The notes under the pieces were generated by a model. It did no database searches, was not told the DNA's origin, and saw nothing but the letters and a program-made list of their open reading frames with translations. From assembly GCF_900110815.1 (NCBI RefSeq), contig NZ_FOIT01000008.1, positions 1 through 64,000 on the forward strand: DNA of 64,000 nt, written 5' to 3'. Of the stretch, positions 7,595-16,857 are shown piece after piece (the first letter of the stretch is position 1; each line of letters opens with the position of its first letter). Made by a program: the position numbers and the translations under genes. Source of the stretch: Aliicoccus persicus (GTDB lineage Bacteria > Bacillota > Bacilli > Staphylococcales > Salinicoccaceae).

Positions 7595-8296
7595 ATGAGT
7601 AAATTCTTTGGAATTATAGGTGGAATGGGCACGCTTGCTTCTACTCAGTTCATCACAGATATGAATCGTTACTATCGCCCAGACAAGGATCAGAAATATT
7701 TGAATTATGTCCTATATAATTATGCAGATATTCCAGATCGTACAGCATACATTTTGGATCAATCGAATGAAAATCCGGCACCATATTTGATCGATGCAGC
7801 GAAAAAAGTAGAGTTGCTTGGTGTTGAATTTGTCGTCATTGCATGTAATACGGCACACTACTATTTGAAAGAAATTAAAGCGTCTACGAACGTGCCAATA
7901 TTAAACATGTTGGATATTGTGAAAGAGAGACTGGTAGAATTAAAACCGAAAAAAGTAGGAATCATGGCAACATCAGGTACGCTTGAAAGTAAACTCTACC
8001 ATGATGTTATTAAAGACAGCGGCAATCAAGTTATCGAAACGACTGAGGCATTGCAAGAGCGAATGATGTCATTGATCTATGATGATGTGAAACAAAACAA
8101 CTTTATTAATGTAGACGTGTTCCAGTCATTAATTGAAGAATATAAATCACTTGGTGCAGAAGTCATTATTCTAGGTTGTACTGAATTATCCCTTTTGAAT
8201 TCACATTTAGAAATTTCAGACGATGAACTCATTGACGCACAGAAGCTAACGATTTTAGAGACGATTAACCGTGCGCGGGTTACCCAGAATAAATAA
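7595..8296 (+). CDS. Aspartate/glutamate racemase family protein
   Basis: 233 residues of the cofactor-independent Asp/Glu racemase superfamily. The N-terminal GIIGGMGTLAS is typical of aspartate racemases. The two catalytic cysteines sit in VIACNTAHYY (about residue 88) and ILGCTELSLL (about residue 196). These enzymes invert the alpha-carbon by a two-cysteine proton shuttle. RBS GAAGGAAGG and an ATG 1 nt after the ligase stop argue for translational coupling. Aspartate is the most likely substrate given the GGMGT start; a broad-specificity racemase is possible. Confidence 0.85.
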   Translation: MSKFFGIIGGMGTLASTQFITDMNRYYRPDKDQKYLNYVLYNYADIPDRTAYILDQSNENPAPYLIDAAKKVELLGVEFVVIACNTAHYYLKEIKASTNVPILNMLDIVKERLVELKPKKVGIMATSGTLESKLYHDVIKDSGNQVIETTEALQERMMSLIYDDVKQNNFINVDVFQSLIEEYKSLGAEVIILGCTELSLLNSHLEISDDELIDAQKLTILETINRARVTQNK

Positions 8297-8315
8297 TATT
8301 AAATGAGGTAGTACA

Positions 8316-9761
8316 ATGAAAAAATTATTATTATCCATATCACTCTTAATGCTGCTTGCAGCATGTTCCGATGCCGATACGAATGATGACTCTGAAGTTG
8401 AAGATGTCGAAGAAGTTTCATCAGAAGAAGTAGAAGCGGACGAAGAAACAGAAGATACGTCTGAAGATACTGAGGAAGAAGTCGAAGAAGAATCTACTGA
8501 AGAAACAGAGTCTGAAGAAGAAACAGATGAAGAGTCAGTAGACACTGAAGAAGAATCAGAAGATACTGATGAAGAAACATCAGATGAAGAATCAGATGAA
8601 GATACTGCTATAGACGATGAAAGTGAAGAAGAGGAAGAAGTGGATTATTTAGCAGACAGAGCACCTTCTAATGAAACATTTATGTCATTTGAAGAGACTG
8701 TAACTGAAGGTCCGGCAACACCAAAATCGATCGTTTCGAATGGTGAAGGGTTGCTTATTGCGAATAACATGTTGTATCAACACAGTGTGACACTTTATGA
8801 TTCTGAAACGAATGAACTCGTGAAGAGTTTGAGTGATGCAGTTGATTTACATTCATATGGTTTCACAGAGTATCCTGAAGACACGCTCATCAACGGTTCA
8901 CCTGTTGAAGCGGTGTGGACGTCTGACGGTGATTATGCATATGTATCAAACTATTTAGTTGCTGATTATGGTGGCTATGCAGATGATGCATGTACGAGTG
9001 GTAGCGCAATTACACCTGGTTTCATTTATCGTTTGAATGCGGAAACACTAGAGTGGGATGATGTCATCCAAGCGGGTAGAATTCCGAAATATGTCGCTTT
9101 AACGAGTGATGAAAGCACATTGTTAGTGTCAAACTGGTGTGACCACGATATGTCAATCATCGATGTTGAGTCTGGTGAGACATTGCATAGAGTACCACTG
9201 AACACAAATCCACGTGGTATTGTCATTCTTCCAGACGATAAAACAGCATACGTTACTGCACAGTGGGCACATGAACTTTATCGTGTGGACATTGAAAATG
9301 GAACGTCTGAAAAAGTAATGGACACGGGTATTATGCCACGTCACTTAGTGATCAGTCCTGAAGGCGACATCATTTACTTAACGCTTTCACGTGAGAATAT
9401 GATCTTGAAGATGGATGCGGAGACGGCAGAAGTAATCGATAGTACGTATACAGGTCTTGAGCCAAGAACGACTGATATTTCACCAGACGGCACAGCTTTA
9501 TATGTTGTAAACTACGATGAAGCAACCGTTTCGAAGTTTGATGCAAATACACTCGAAGAAATTCAAAGAGAACCTGTTGGTTATTCTCCGATCGGTGTCA
9601 CATATGATGAGAAAACAGGTAAGGTATGGGTGGCAAACTACGGTGGGACATTCACAGTATTTAATGATTTAAATGATGAATTACCTATCGATGAAGTAGC
9701 AGTTGAAGGCGAAGAGACTTTTGAAGGTGAACAGACAGAAGAATCAAGTGATGTTGAATAA
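8316..9761 (+). CDS. Lipoprotein with acidic linker and YVTN-type beta-propeller
   Basis: 481 residues. Signal peptide with lipobox LLAAC (C17), then about 90 residues almost entirely Glu/Asp/Ser/Thr (about 18-108). A seven-bladed-type beta-propeller follows, shown by repeats such as LTSDESTLLVSNW, VILPDDKTAYVTA, VISPEGDIIYLT and DISPDGTALYVVN. Such YncE/YVTN proteins are surface-anchored and bind ligands or partners; the function is unknown. It is 20 nt downstream of the racemase and ends at a strong terminator, so it could be the last gene of the ligase-racemase unit. The acidic linker probably holds the propeller away from the membrane. Confidence 0.8.
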   Translation: MKKLLLSISLLMLLAACSDADTNDDSEVEDVEEVSSEEVEADEETEDTSEDTEEEVEEESTEETESEEETDEESVDTEEESEDTDEETSDEESDEDTAIDDESEEEEEVDYLADRAPSNETFMSFEETVTEGPATPKSIVSNGEGLLIANNMLYQHSVTLYDSETNELVKSLSDAVDLHSYGFTEYPEDTLINGSPVEAVWTSDGDYAYVSNYLVADYGGYADDACTSGSAITPGFIYRLNAETLEWDDVIQAGRIPKYVALTSDESTLLVSNWCDHDMSIIDVESGETLHRVPLNTNPRGIVILPDDKTAYVTAQWAHELYRVDIENGTSEKVMDTGIMPRHLVISPEGDIIYLTLSRENMILKMDAETAEVIDSTYTGLEPRTTDISPDGTALYVVNYDEATVSKFDANTLEEIQREPVGYSPIGVTYDEKTGKVWVANYGGTFTVFNDLNDELPIDEVAVEGEETFEGEQTEESSDVE

Positions 9762-9768
9762 TTAAAAT

Positions 9769-9816
9769 AACCGTACGTAACGAGCGAATCATCGCTTGTT
9801 ACGTACGGTTTTATAT
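9769..9816. terminator. Strong bidirectional terminator
   Basis: 18-bp stem AACCGTACGTAACGAGCG / CGCTTGTTACGTACGGTT (one G-U pair), 6-nt loop, then TTTTAT. It separates the convergent propeller lipoprotein and aldehyde dehydrogenase. Confidence 0.92.
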
Positions 9817-9826
9817 TTGTCTTGAT

Positions 9827-11254
9827 TTACTCAGTGAAATAACCTGGAATAGACTTCACTTCAAGATATTCTTCGATACCGAAGTCTCCCCATTCTCTTC
9901 CGATACCTGAGCTCTTATATCCCCCAAACGGTAAATCATTCGTGCGAACACCATCATTTAATGAGACGACACCAGACTCGATATTACGTGCTAACTTACG
10001 AATGACTTCTTTGTCATTACCGATAATATATCCCGCTAAGCCAAATTCAACGTCGTTCGCAATTTCAATTGCTTCATCCAGATCTTTATATGTCAGAATC
10101 GTCATTACAGGTCCGAAAATTTCTTCTTGTGCTATCGTCATATTATTTTTAACATCTGTGAATACTGTTGGTTTAACGAAATAACCTTTGCCTAAACCTT
10201 CAGGTTTGCCAAGCCCACCTGCAATTAATTTTGCTTCATCTTGTCCTTTTAAAATATATCCTTGAACCGTATCAAACTGTTCTTTAGATACTAATGGACC
10301 AACGCGAATCCCTTCTTCTCGTGGATTACCAACAGTAAATTCTGGTAACTTTTTCAAAATTGCAGCTTCGAATTCTTCTTTTAAATGTTCGGGGATGAGT
10401 GTACGTGATGCAGCTGTACATACTTGACCAGAATTGTTCATGATTTTAGTCAGCGCTGCTTCTGCTGCTTCTTCAATATCAACATCATCTAAAATAATAA
10501 GTGGCGACTTACCACCGAGTTCTAGTGAAATTTTCTTAAAACTATCTGCAGCATTTTTCATGATTAATTTACCAGCTGCACCTGAACCAGTGAATGACAC
10601 TTTACGAATTTTAGGATGTGAACTGATTGCGTCACCGACGACACTACCACTACCTGTGACTAAGTTGAAGTAACCTTTTGGTACACCAGCTGCTTCAAAA
10701 ATCTCTGCTAATATAATTGCAGCAAACGGTGTTTCACTTGAAGGTTTTAATACAACAGGACAACCCGCTGCAAATGCTGCTGCTAATTTAATACACGTTT
10801 GATTCGTCGGGAAGTTCCACGGTGTAATCAATCCAGAAACGCCGACAGCTTCTTTAACAACAAGTGCTTCACCACGACGTTCTTCGAAAACGACTTTTTC
10901 GATACCATCGATTGCACCTTCAAAATGGTTGATACCCGCTTGATAATGTGTTTTTTCTGAAAGCTGAAGCGGCGCACCGAGCTCTGCTGTCATTGCATCG
11001 ATTAAATCATCTTTACGCTTTTTATATTCTTCAAGAATTTTTTGGAGCAGTTCTTTTCTGTATTCTACTGAAGTATTTCTAAACTCAAGATAAACAGCAT
11101 GTGCTGCTTCTACAGCTTTGTCCACATCTTCTCGTGTACCTTTAGCAATTTTTCCTAAAACCTCTTCGGTTGCGGGATTGATCACTTCAACAGATTCATT
11201 ACTTGTTGAGTTTACCCACTCACCATTGATATACTGTTTTGCTCTGTTAAACAT
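9827..11254 (-). CDS. NAD(P)-dependent aldehyde dehydrogenase
   Basis: 475 residues, the normal length for the ALDH superfamily. It has the oxyanion/cofactor motif WNFPTNQ (N ~143), VLKPSSETP with the cofactor lysine, FTGSGAAGK (Rossmann loop), the general-base glutamate in LELGGKSP and the catalytic cysteine in [11 protein letters not shown]. It oxidises an aldehyde to the acid using NAD(P)+; the substrate cannot be read from sequence. RBS AGGAGGATAA in front of ATG. A cre-like palindrome lies in the upstream region (11282-11295), suggesting CcpA control. Divergent from aspA. Confidence 0.93.
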   Translation of the reverse strand: MFNRAKQYINGEWVNSTSNESVEVINPATEEVLGKIAKGTREDVDKAVEAAHAVYLEFRNTSVEYRKELLQKILEEYKKRKDDLIDAMTAELGAPLQLSEKTHYQAGINHFEGAIDGIEKVVFEERRGEALVVKEAVGVSGLITPWNFPTNQTCIKLAAAFAAGCPVVLKPSSETPFAAIILAEIFEAAGVPKGYFNLVTGSGSVVGDAISSHPKIRKVSFTGSGAAGKLIMKNAADSFKKISLELGGKSPLIILDDVDIEEAAEAALTKIMNNSGQVCTAASRTLIPEHLKEEFEAAILKKLPEFTVGNPREEGIRVGPLVSKEQFDTVQGYILKGQDEAKLIAGGLGKPEGLGKGYFVKPTVFTDVKNNMTIAQEEIFGPVMTILTYKDLDEAIEIANDVEFGLAGYIIGNDKEVIRKLARNIESGVVSLNDGVRTNDLPFGGYKSSGIGREWGDFGIEEYLEVKSIPGYFTE

Positions 11255-11281
11255 ATATTTATCCTCCTGAGTATGATATTA

Positions 11282-11295
11282 TAATAGCGTTTACA
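11282..11295 (-). promoter_or_regulatory. Candidate cre (CcpA) operator
   Basis: Read on the minus strand the 14-mer is TGTAAACGCTATTA, one base off the cre consensus TGNAANCGNTNNCA. It lies 28 bp before the aldehyde dehydrogenase start, in the divergent aldehyde dehydrogenase/aspA intergenic region. Placement in a promoter supports it; a single short motif is weak proof. Confidence 0.45.
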
Positions 11296-11392
11296 CATAT
11301 AATATTGTGATACAAAAAAGCTAAAATGTACAACATTTAATTTTACTTATGATCACAATTTATTTTAATTTTAATAGTAGGGGAGAAATAAC

Positions 11393-12820
11393 ATGTTAGA
11401 AACGCGCACTGAATATGATTTTTTAGGCGAAAAAGAGATTGATATCGATGCACTTTACGGTATTCAAACTGTAAGAGCAACAGAGAATTTCCCGATAACT
11501 GGATATCGTATTTCTACTGATTTAATTCGAGCATTCGGTATGGTCAAGCGAGCGAGTGCAATTGCGAATTTTGAAATTGGCCGCTTAAATGAAACGTATA
11601 AAAACGCCATCGTACAAGCATCACAAGAGGTGATTGATGGTGAGCATCACGAGAACTTCATCGTTGACCCAATTCAAGGTGGTGCTGGTACTTCTATTAA
11701 TATGAATGCGAATGAAGTAATCGCAAACAGAGCGTTAGAAATTTTAGGCAAAGATAAAGGAGACTATTCATTCTTATCACCAAACAATCATGTGAATATG
11801 TCTCAATCAACGAATGATGCATTCCCTACAGCAATACATATTGCAGTAATCACCCGTGCTGAAAAATTATTAGAGACGATGCAAGAGATGCTCCACGTCT
11901 TTAAAGAAAAAGCTTCTGAATTTGATCATGTCATTAAAATGGGGCGTACACACTTACAAGATGCAGTACCGATAAGACTCGGGCAAGAATATGGTGCATA
12001 TGCGAAAGTGATTGAGCGTGATATCAGACGTATCACAAACTCAATCGAGCATCTCTATGAAGTGAACATCGGTGCAACAGCTGTCGGAACAGGTTTGAAC
12101 GCTGATGAACATTATATTGATGTTGCAGTCAGAGAACTCGCTGCAGTGTCTGGTTATCCTATGGTGCGTGCTGAAAATTTAGTCGATGCAACTCAAAATA
12201 CAGATGCATATACTGAAGTATCCAGTCAGTTGAAAGTATGTATGATCAACATGTCGAAAATCGCCAATGATTTACGATTAACATCATCTGGACCACGAAC
12301 TGGATTAAATGAAATCAATCTACCACCGAGACAACCTGGCTCATCTATCATGCCTGGTAAAGTAAACCCTGTAATGGCTGAGATGATTAACCAAATTGCA
12401 TTCCAAGTCATCGGAAATGATACGACGATTTCTATGGCTTCAGAAGCGGGACAGTTAGAGTTAAACGTCATGGAACCTGTGCTCGTGTTTAACTTGTTAC
12501 AGTCAATCGATATTATGAGAAATGGCTTCAACGTATTCAGCAAGTACTGTGTTAAAAATATTAGTGCGAATACTGCTGTTATGAAAGAAGCAGTAGAACG
12601 CAGTGTTGGTACAATCACAGCATTGACACCACATATCGGTTATGACCGTGCATCGAAAATTGCGCGTCAAGCCATCGTAACGGGTGAATCGGTACGTGAC
12701 CTATGTGAAAAAGAAAATATTTTAACAGCAGAAGAACTGAACCATGTGTTCGATGCATATGAAATGACGAATATCGGTGTATCTACGCTTCCGGCAACAG
12801 AAGATACAATTAAATATTAA
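11393..12820 (+). CDS. aspA: Aspartate ammonia-lyase (aspartase)
   Basis: 475 residues of the fumarase/aspartase superfamily. It converts L-aspartate to fumarate plus ammonia. The flexible catalytic loop [11 protein letters not shown] is at 316-326, with the active-site serine in SS and the lysine/asparagine of KVNP. Substrate-pocket blocks QSTNDAFPT (about 138-146) and [11 protein letters not shown] (about 183-193) are present. The ending VSTLPATEDT differs from the FumC paralogue at 24285. RBS GGGGAGAA. Monocistronic, with its own terminator. It supplies fumarate to FumC. Confidence 0.95.
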   Translation: MLETRTEYDFLGEKEIDIDALYGIQTVRATENFPITGYRISTDLIRAFGMVKRASAIANFEIGRLNETYKNAIVQASQEVIDGEHHENFIVDPIQGGAGTSINMNANEVIANRALEILGKDKGDYSFLSPNNHVNMSQSTNDAFPTAIHIAVITRAEKLLETMQEMLHVFKEKASEFDHVIKMGRTHLQDAVPIRLGQEYGAYAKVIERDIRRITNSIEHLYEVNIGATAVGTGLNADEHYIDVAVRELAAVSGYPMVRAENLVDATQNTDAYTEVSSQLKVCMINMSKIANDLRLTSSGPRTGLNEINLPPRQPGSSIMPGKVNPVMAEMINQIAFQVIGNDTTISMASEAGQLELNVMEPVLVFNLLQSIDIMRNGFNVFSKYCVKNISANTAVMKEAVERSVGTITALTPHIGYDRASKIARQAIVTGESVRDLCEKENILTAEELNHVFDAYEMTNIGVSTLPATEDTIKY

Positions 12821-12829
12821 TCAAAAACG

Positions 12830-12869
12830 ATAACCGCTCTTTTACAGAGCGGTTATTAATTTTTTATGA
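12830..12869 (+). terminator. Rho-independent terminator of aspA
   Basis: 11-bp stem ATAACCGCTCT / AGAGCGGTTAT, loop TTTAC, followed by TAATTTTTT. Confidence 0.92.
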
Positions 12870-12957
12870 ATAAAGAATGAAATTTTATTAAAAATAAGAT
12901 GCAAAAATTGGAATTATCTGATAATATATTTTTATAACGTTTAAGGAGGATATATGC

Positions 12958-14631
12958 ATGAAAAGAATCAAAGGTTATGCTTTATCGGCGTTATCACTAG
13001 GCTTACTTGGTGTAGCAGCATTCGGGCTAACATCAAATGAAGTACAAGCTCAAGATGATGGTGATGAGAATAGAGGAGATTTAGTCATGGCGATGATGAG
13101 TGATGTCGTTACACTAGACCCTCACGGAAGTAATGACACATCTTCAGCGCAAGTAAGAATCAATCTTTACGAACGTCTCACGATGACTGATGCAGATATG
13201 AACCTCGTTCCTGGTTTAGCAACTGAGTGGGAAGCGGTTGATGATACGACATGGAATTTCCAATTAAGAGAAGGTACAACATTCCACAGCGGTGCGGACT
13301 TCACTGGTGAAGATGTTAAAGCAACACTTGACCGTGTGCTCGATCCGGCAGTCGGATCTGAAGTCGCATTTTTATTCGATGTCATTGAAGAAGTAGAAGT
13401 TGTAGGTGACTATGAAGTGAACCTTCATTTAGAATATCCGTTTGCGCCATTACCAAGTCACTTGGCACATAATACAGCGGGCATCATGAGCAAAGAGTTA
13501 ATCGATGCAGATTATCAAAATGCTTTAGATGAAGCTGGCGTAGAATTAACAGTTGAAGAATATTATGAACTTCGTGAAGAAGGCGGCGAGGAATTTGAAG
13601 ACGTTGCGGCTCAAATCGGAGAATTCATAGGTAACGTTGTTGCAGTTGAACCAGATGGAACAAACCATATCCAATTTGTTTCACGTTCAGCAGGTAACGA
13701 GGTTGTCACAGAGTATTTCGAGGACTTCCAAGGTGGAGATCGAAACTTTGACACAGTAACATTCCGAGTAATTCCAGAGTCTGGTTCACGTATTGCTGAA
13801 CTAGAAACTGGTGGAGTACAGGTCGTTAAAGAATTAGATGCAACGAACTATGACCGTGTTGCGAATGCAGATAACATGGCTATCGTAGAAGAAGCATCAC
13901 TACGTACTGACTACTTAGGATTCAACGTTGAGAAAGAACCATTCGACGATATTAATGTGCGTCGTGCAATTTCTCACGCAATTGACCCACAGTTAATCGT
14001 TGATGGTATCTTTGAAGGAATCGGTACCGTTGCAAATGGTCCAATCGCTTCAGGTGTATTCGGTTATGATGAAGAACAAGCGACTCAAGTATATGACTTA
14101 GAGTTAGCACAAGAATTCATGGCTGAGAGTTCAGTGCCTGATGGATTTAGCACAACACTTTGGGTGCGTAACGAAGAACAGTTCGTTAACATCGCACTTG
14201 TTATTCAAGAAAACTTAGCAGAGTTAGGCATCGATGTTGAAATTGAGCAGATGGAGTGGGGTACATATTTAGACCGCACAGCAAACGGTGAGCAAGAAAT
14301 GTACATCTTAGGATGGACGACTGTAACTGCTGATGCTGACTATGGTTTATACGCACTTTATCATTCGAATAACTTCGGTGCGCCGGGTAACCGCTCATTC
14401 CACTCTACACCAGAGTTAGATGATGCGTTAGAGCGTGGTCGTACAGAAGCAGATGAAGATGCACGTCTTGAAGCATACAGTGAGGCACAAGCAATCATCG
14501 TTGAAGAAGCGCCGACTGTAAACTTAATTCACCAGAACTTTGTTGCAGGATATAATACAGATCAAGTTTCTGGTATTTATGTCGATGCAATTGGTGACGT
14601 ACGCTTTGAGAATGTAGAATTTAACGAGTAA
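12958..14631 (+). CDS. Secreted oligopeptide-type ABC substrate-binding protein (SBP family 5), paralogue 1
   Basis: 557 residues of the DppA/OppA-type family. Signal peptide with a type I cleavage site (VQA-QDD about 30-34) and no cysteine at all near it, so it is not a lipoprotein, unlike most Gram-positive SBPs. The core starts LVMAMMSDVVTLDPHGSND; the VRRAISHAID and YILGWTTVTADADY blocks are family signatures. It would bind peptides or other solutes outside the membrane. No permease or ATPase genes are adjacent. RBS AAGGAGG. A weak CodY-like sequence (12912-12926, 3 mismatches) lies upstream. It is very similar along its whole length to the next gene, so a tandem duplication. Confidence 0.9.
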   Translation: MKRIKGYALSALSLGLLGVAAFGLTSNEVQAQDDGDENRGDLVMAMMSDVVTLDPHGSNDTSSAQVRINLYERLTMTDADMNLVPGLATEWEAVDDTTWNFQLREGTTFHSGADFTGEDVKATLDRVLDPAVGSEVAFLFDVIEEVEVVGDYEVNLHLEYPFAPLPSHLAHNTAGIMSKELIDADYQNALDEAGVELTVEEYYELREEGGEEFEDVAAQIGEFIGNVVAVEPDGTNHIQFVSRSAGNEVVTEYFEDFQGGDRNFDTVTFRVIPESGSRIAELETGGVQVVKELDATNYDRVANADNMAIVEEASLRTDYLGFNVEKEPFDDINVRRAISHAIDPQLIVDGIFEGIGTVANGPIASGVFGYDEEQATQVYDLELAQEFMAESSVPDGFSTTLWVRNEEQFVNIALVIQENLAELGIDVEIEQMEWGTYLDRTANGEQEMYILGWTTVTADADYGLYALYHSNNFGAPGNRSFHSTPELDDALERGRTEADEDARLEAYSEAQAIIVEEAPTVNLIHQNFVAGYNTDQVSGIYVDAIGDVRFENVEFNE

Positions 14632-14650
14632 ACAAAAGATTGTGTTCGAC

Positions 14651-14688
14651 ATGGAAACATGATGACATTTATCATGTTTCCATTTTTT
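14651..14688 (+). terminator. Terminator between the two SBP genes
   Basis: 13-bp stem ATGGAAACATGAT / ATCATGTTTCCAT, 7-nt loop, followed by TTTTTT. It implies that paralogue 2 is at least partly expressed independently. Confidence 0.9.
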
Positions 14689-14720
14689 GACTTTATTACA
14701 ATTCGGGAGATGACATAAAG

Positions 14721-16385
14721 ATGAAACATAAAATGAAGTATTCGTTAGTCGGTTTAGGTCTATTGGCAACTGTTGGACTTTCATTAGCATCAACAGATGT
14801 ACATGCACAGGAAGACGACAATCGCGGTGATTTAGTTATGGCAATGATGAGTGATGTTGTTACGCTAGATCCACATGATAGTAACGATGCATCCTCTGGA
14901 CAAGTTCGAATCAATATATATGAGCGATTGATTCATACAGATGTTGATATGAATTTAGAACCTGGTCTTGCGACTGAGTGGGAAGCAATTGACGAAACGA
15001 CTTGGAACTTTACATTGAGAGAAGGCACGACATTCCATAGCGGTGCGGAATTTACGGGTGAAGATGTTAAAGCAACGTTTGATCGTGTTTTAGACCCAGC
15101 AGTTGGTTCAGTCGTAAGCTTCTTATATGAAATGATTGAAGAAGTTGAAGTTGTAGATGATTACGAAGTTAACTTACATTTAGAGTATCCGTTTGCGCCG
15201 TTAATCAGTCACCTTGCACATAACACAGCGGGTATTATGAGCAAAGATCTTATCGATAGAGACTACCAAAATGCAATTGATGAAGCGGGTCTTGATATCA
15301 CATTAGATGAATATTATGAACTGCGTGAAGAAGGCGGCGAAGAGTTTGAAGAAGTTGCTGCTGAAATGGGAGAGTTTTTAGGTCAAATCATTGCAGCTGA
15401 ACCAGATGGAACAAACCATTTGAAATTTGCTAGTCGTTCTGCAGGTAGCGAAGTTGTATTCGATTTATTCGAAGATTTCCAAGGTGGAGAACGCAACTTT
15501 GATAGCGTAACATTTAGAGTGATACCAGAATCAGGTTCACGTATGGCAGAGCTTGAAACAGGAGGTATTGACATCGTTAAAGAATTGGATGCGACAAACT
15601 ATGAACGCGTTGTAAATAATGAAGCGACAGATGTCGTTGAAGCTGAATCATTACGTACAGAATATCTTGGAATGAATACGCAAAACGAGCCGTTTGATGA
15701 TCAAAATGTTCGCTTAGCAATCGCGCATGCAATTGATCGTGACATGATTGTAGAAGGTGTATTAAACGGTATAGGTAACGTGGCAAACGGACCACTTGCT
15801 TCAGGTGTATTCGGATACGATGAAGAAGTTTCTACACAAGTCTATGATGTAGAACTCGCGAGAGAATACTTAGCTGAAAGTTCAGTACCAGATGGATTTG
15901 ATACGACAATTTGGGTGCGTAATGAAGAGCAATATGTAAATATCGCATTGTACATCCAAGAGAGTTTAGCAGAGATTGGTATCAATGCTGAAATCGAACA
16001 GATGGAGTGGGGTGCGTACCTAGACCGTTTAGCTAATGGTGAGCATGATATGTATATCCTTGGTTGGACGACAGTAACTGCTGATGCAGACTACGGTTTG
16101 TATGTGCTCAATCACTCAGAAACATATGGTGCTGCCGGTAACCGTGCATTCTTCTCTACACCAGAACTTGATGAACTGCTCGATGCGGGTAGAAGCAATC
16201 CTGATCCAGATGAGCGTTTAGATATTTATAGAGATGCTCAAGAAATCATTGTTGAAGAATCACCAGTCGTTTATTTAATGCACCAGAACTTCATCGCTGG
16301 GTACAATACAGATAATATAACAGGTATTACAATTACACCTGTTGGAGATGTAAGATTTGAAGATGTTGAGTTCGTAAATGAATAA
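14721..16385 (+). CDS. Secreted oligopeptide-type ABC substrate-binding protein (SBP family 5), paralogue 2
   Basis: 554 residues, co-linear with paralogue 1 and sharing long identical blocks (for example GDLVMAMMSDVVTLDPH, FHSGA, EDVKAT, AHNTAGIMSK, LGWTTVTADADYGLY). Signal peptide ends VHA-QED with no lipobox cysteine. Divergence is concentrated around residues 215-235 and 285-300. The start ATG at 14721 sits 10 bp after GGGAGA, a loose ribosome site. Without a lipid anchor the protein should be shed or held by partners. The substrate is unknown. Confidence 0.9.
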   Translation: MKHKMKYSLVGLGLLATVGLSLASTDVHAQEDDNRGDLVMAMMSDVVTLDPHDSNDASSGQVRINIYERLIHTDVDMNLEPGLATEWEAIDETTWNFTLREGTTFHSGAEFTGEDVKATFDRVLDPAVGSVVSFLYEMIEEVEVVDDYEVNLHLEYPFAPLISHLAHNTAGIMSKDLIDRDYQNAIDEAGLDITLDEYYELREEGGEEFEEVAAEMGEFLGQIIAAEPDGTNHLKFASRSAGSEVVFDLFEDFQGGERNFDSVTFRVIPESGSRMAELETGGIDIVKELDATNYERVVNNEATDVVEAESLRTEYLGMNTQNEPFDDQNVRLAIAHAIDRDMIVEGVLNGIGNVANGPLASGVFGYDEEVSTQVYDVELAREYLAESSVPDGFDTTIWVRNEEQYVNIALYIQESLAEIGINAEIEQMEWGAYLDRLANGEHDMYILGWTTVTADADYGLYVLNHSETYGAAGNRAFFSTPELDELLDAGRSNPDPDERLDIYRDAQEIIVEESPVVYLMHQNFIAGYNTDNITGITITPVGDVRFEDVEFVNE

Positions 16386-16415
16386 AATTGGTATAAAAAT
16401 CTTAGAATAATGTGC

Positions 16416-16446
16416 AAAAGACAGTCGTTTTTGGCTGTCTTTTTTA
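16416..16446 (+). terminator. Terminator after SBP paralogue 2
   Basis: Stem AAAAGACAG / CTGTCTTTT with a 10-nt loop, running into T-rich sequence. Confidence 0.85.
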
Positions 16447-16578
16447 ATTTTTAAAGAATTACTATAGTATTCTAATTATATTTTAATGATAAATATACCT
16501 TTTATTGTATATTATATAACTATCAGCTGATTCGAATTATCGAAACAGCAATATGCAGTAAAATAGGAGATGTAAATT

Positions 16579-16728
16579 ATGAAACTTTCAAAATGGATGT
16601 TAGCTTTAGGATTAACTTCAGTATTTGCTCTAGCAGCTTGTACAGATGACAGTGAAGTTGATGATAATTTAGAACCTGATGAGTCTGTTGAAGAAGTAGA
16701 AGATCTCGAGCCTGCTGACGAACAGTAA
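16579..16728 (+). CDS. 49-residue acidic lipoprotein
   Basis: A short gene with a good ribosome site (TAGGAGA, 8 nt before ATG). The protein has a typical lipoprotein signal (hydrophobic 6-18) ending in LAAC with C21. The remaining 28 residues are almost all Asp/Glu/Val/Pro, ending in ADEQ. After removal of the signal it would be a lipid-anchored acidic tail with no domain. The frame stays open for about 50 codons after the TAA stop, so it may be the front half of a longer gene cut by a stop. Function unknown. Confidence 0.65.
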   Translation: MKLSKWMLALGLTSVFALAACTDDSEVDDNLEPDESVEEVEDLEPADEQ

Positions 16729-16822
16729 GCACTAGAACTAGCACTGAATTGGACAGCAGTTGCTAACGTAAAAGAAATGGAACAAATAGGTATATGTAGA
16801 ATTTATTCTACTAATTATTGGA

Positions 16823-16857
16823 GAGCTGAAGTTGAGTATAACTTCAGCTCTTTTTTT
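16823..16857 (+). terminator. Terminator after the small lipoprotein
   Basis: 11-bp stem GAGCTGAAGTT / AACTTCAGCTC, 6-nt loop, then TTTTTTT. Confidence 0.92.

Noticed and set aside
8255-8545. Ser-rich minus-strand open frame opposite the acidic linker
   Set aside because: It is the mirror of GAA/GAT-rich codons on the plus strand; no ribosome site or domain. The same applies to Ser-rich frames opposite the PepSY tail (17546-17764) and PrsA (40971-41384).
12912-12926. CodY box before SBP paralogue 1
   Set aside because: Three mismatches to the consensus in an AT-rich background; too weak to list as a feature on its own.
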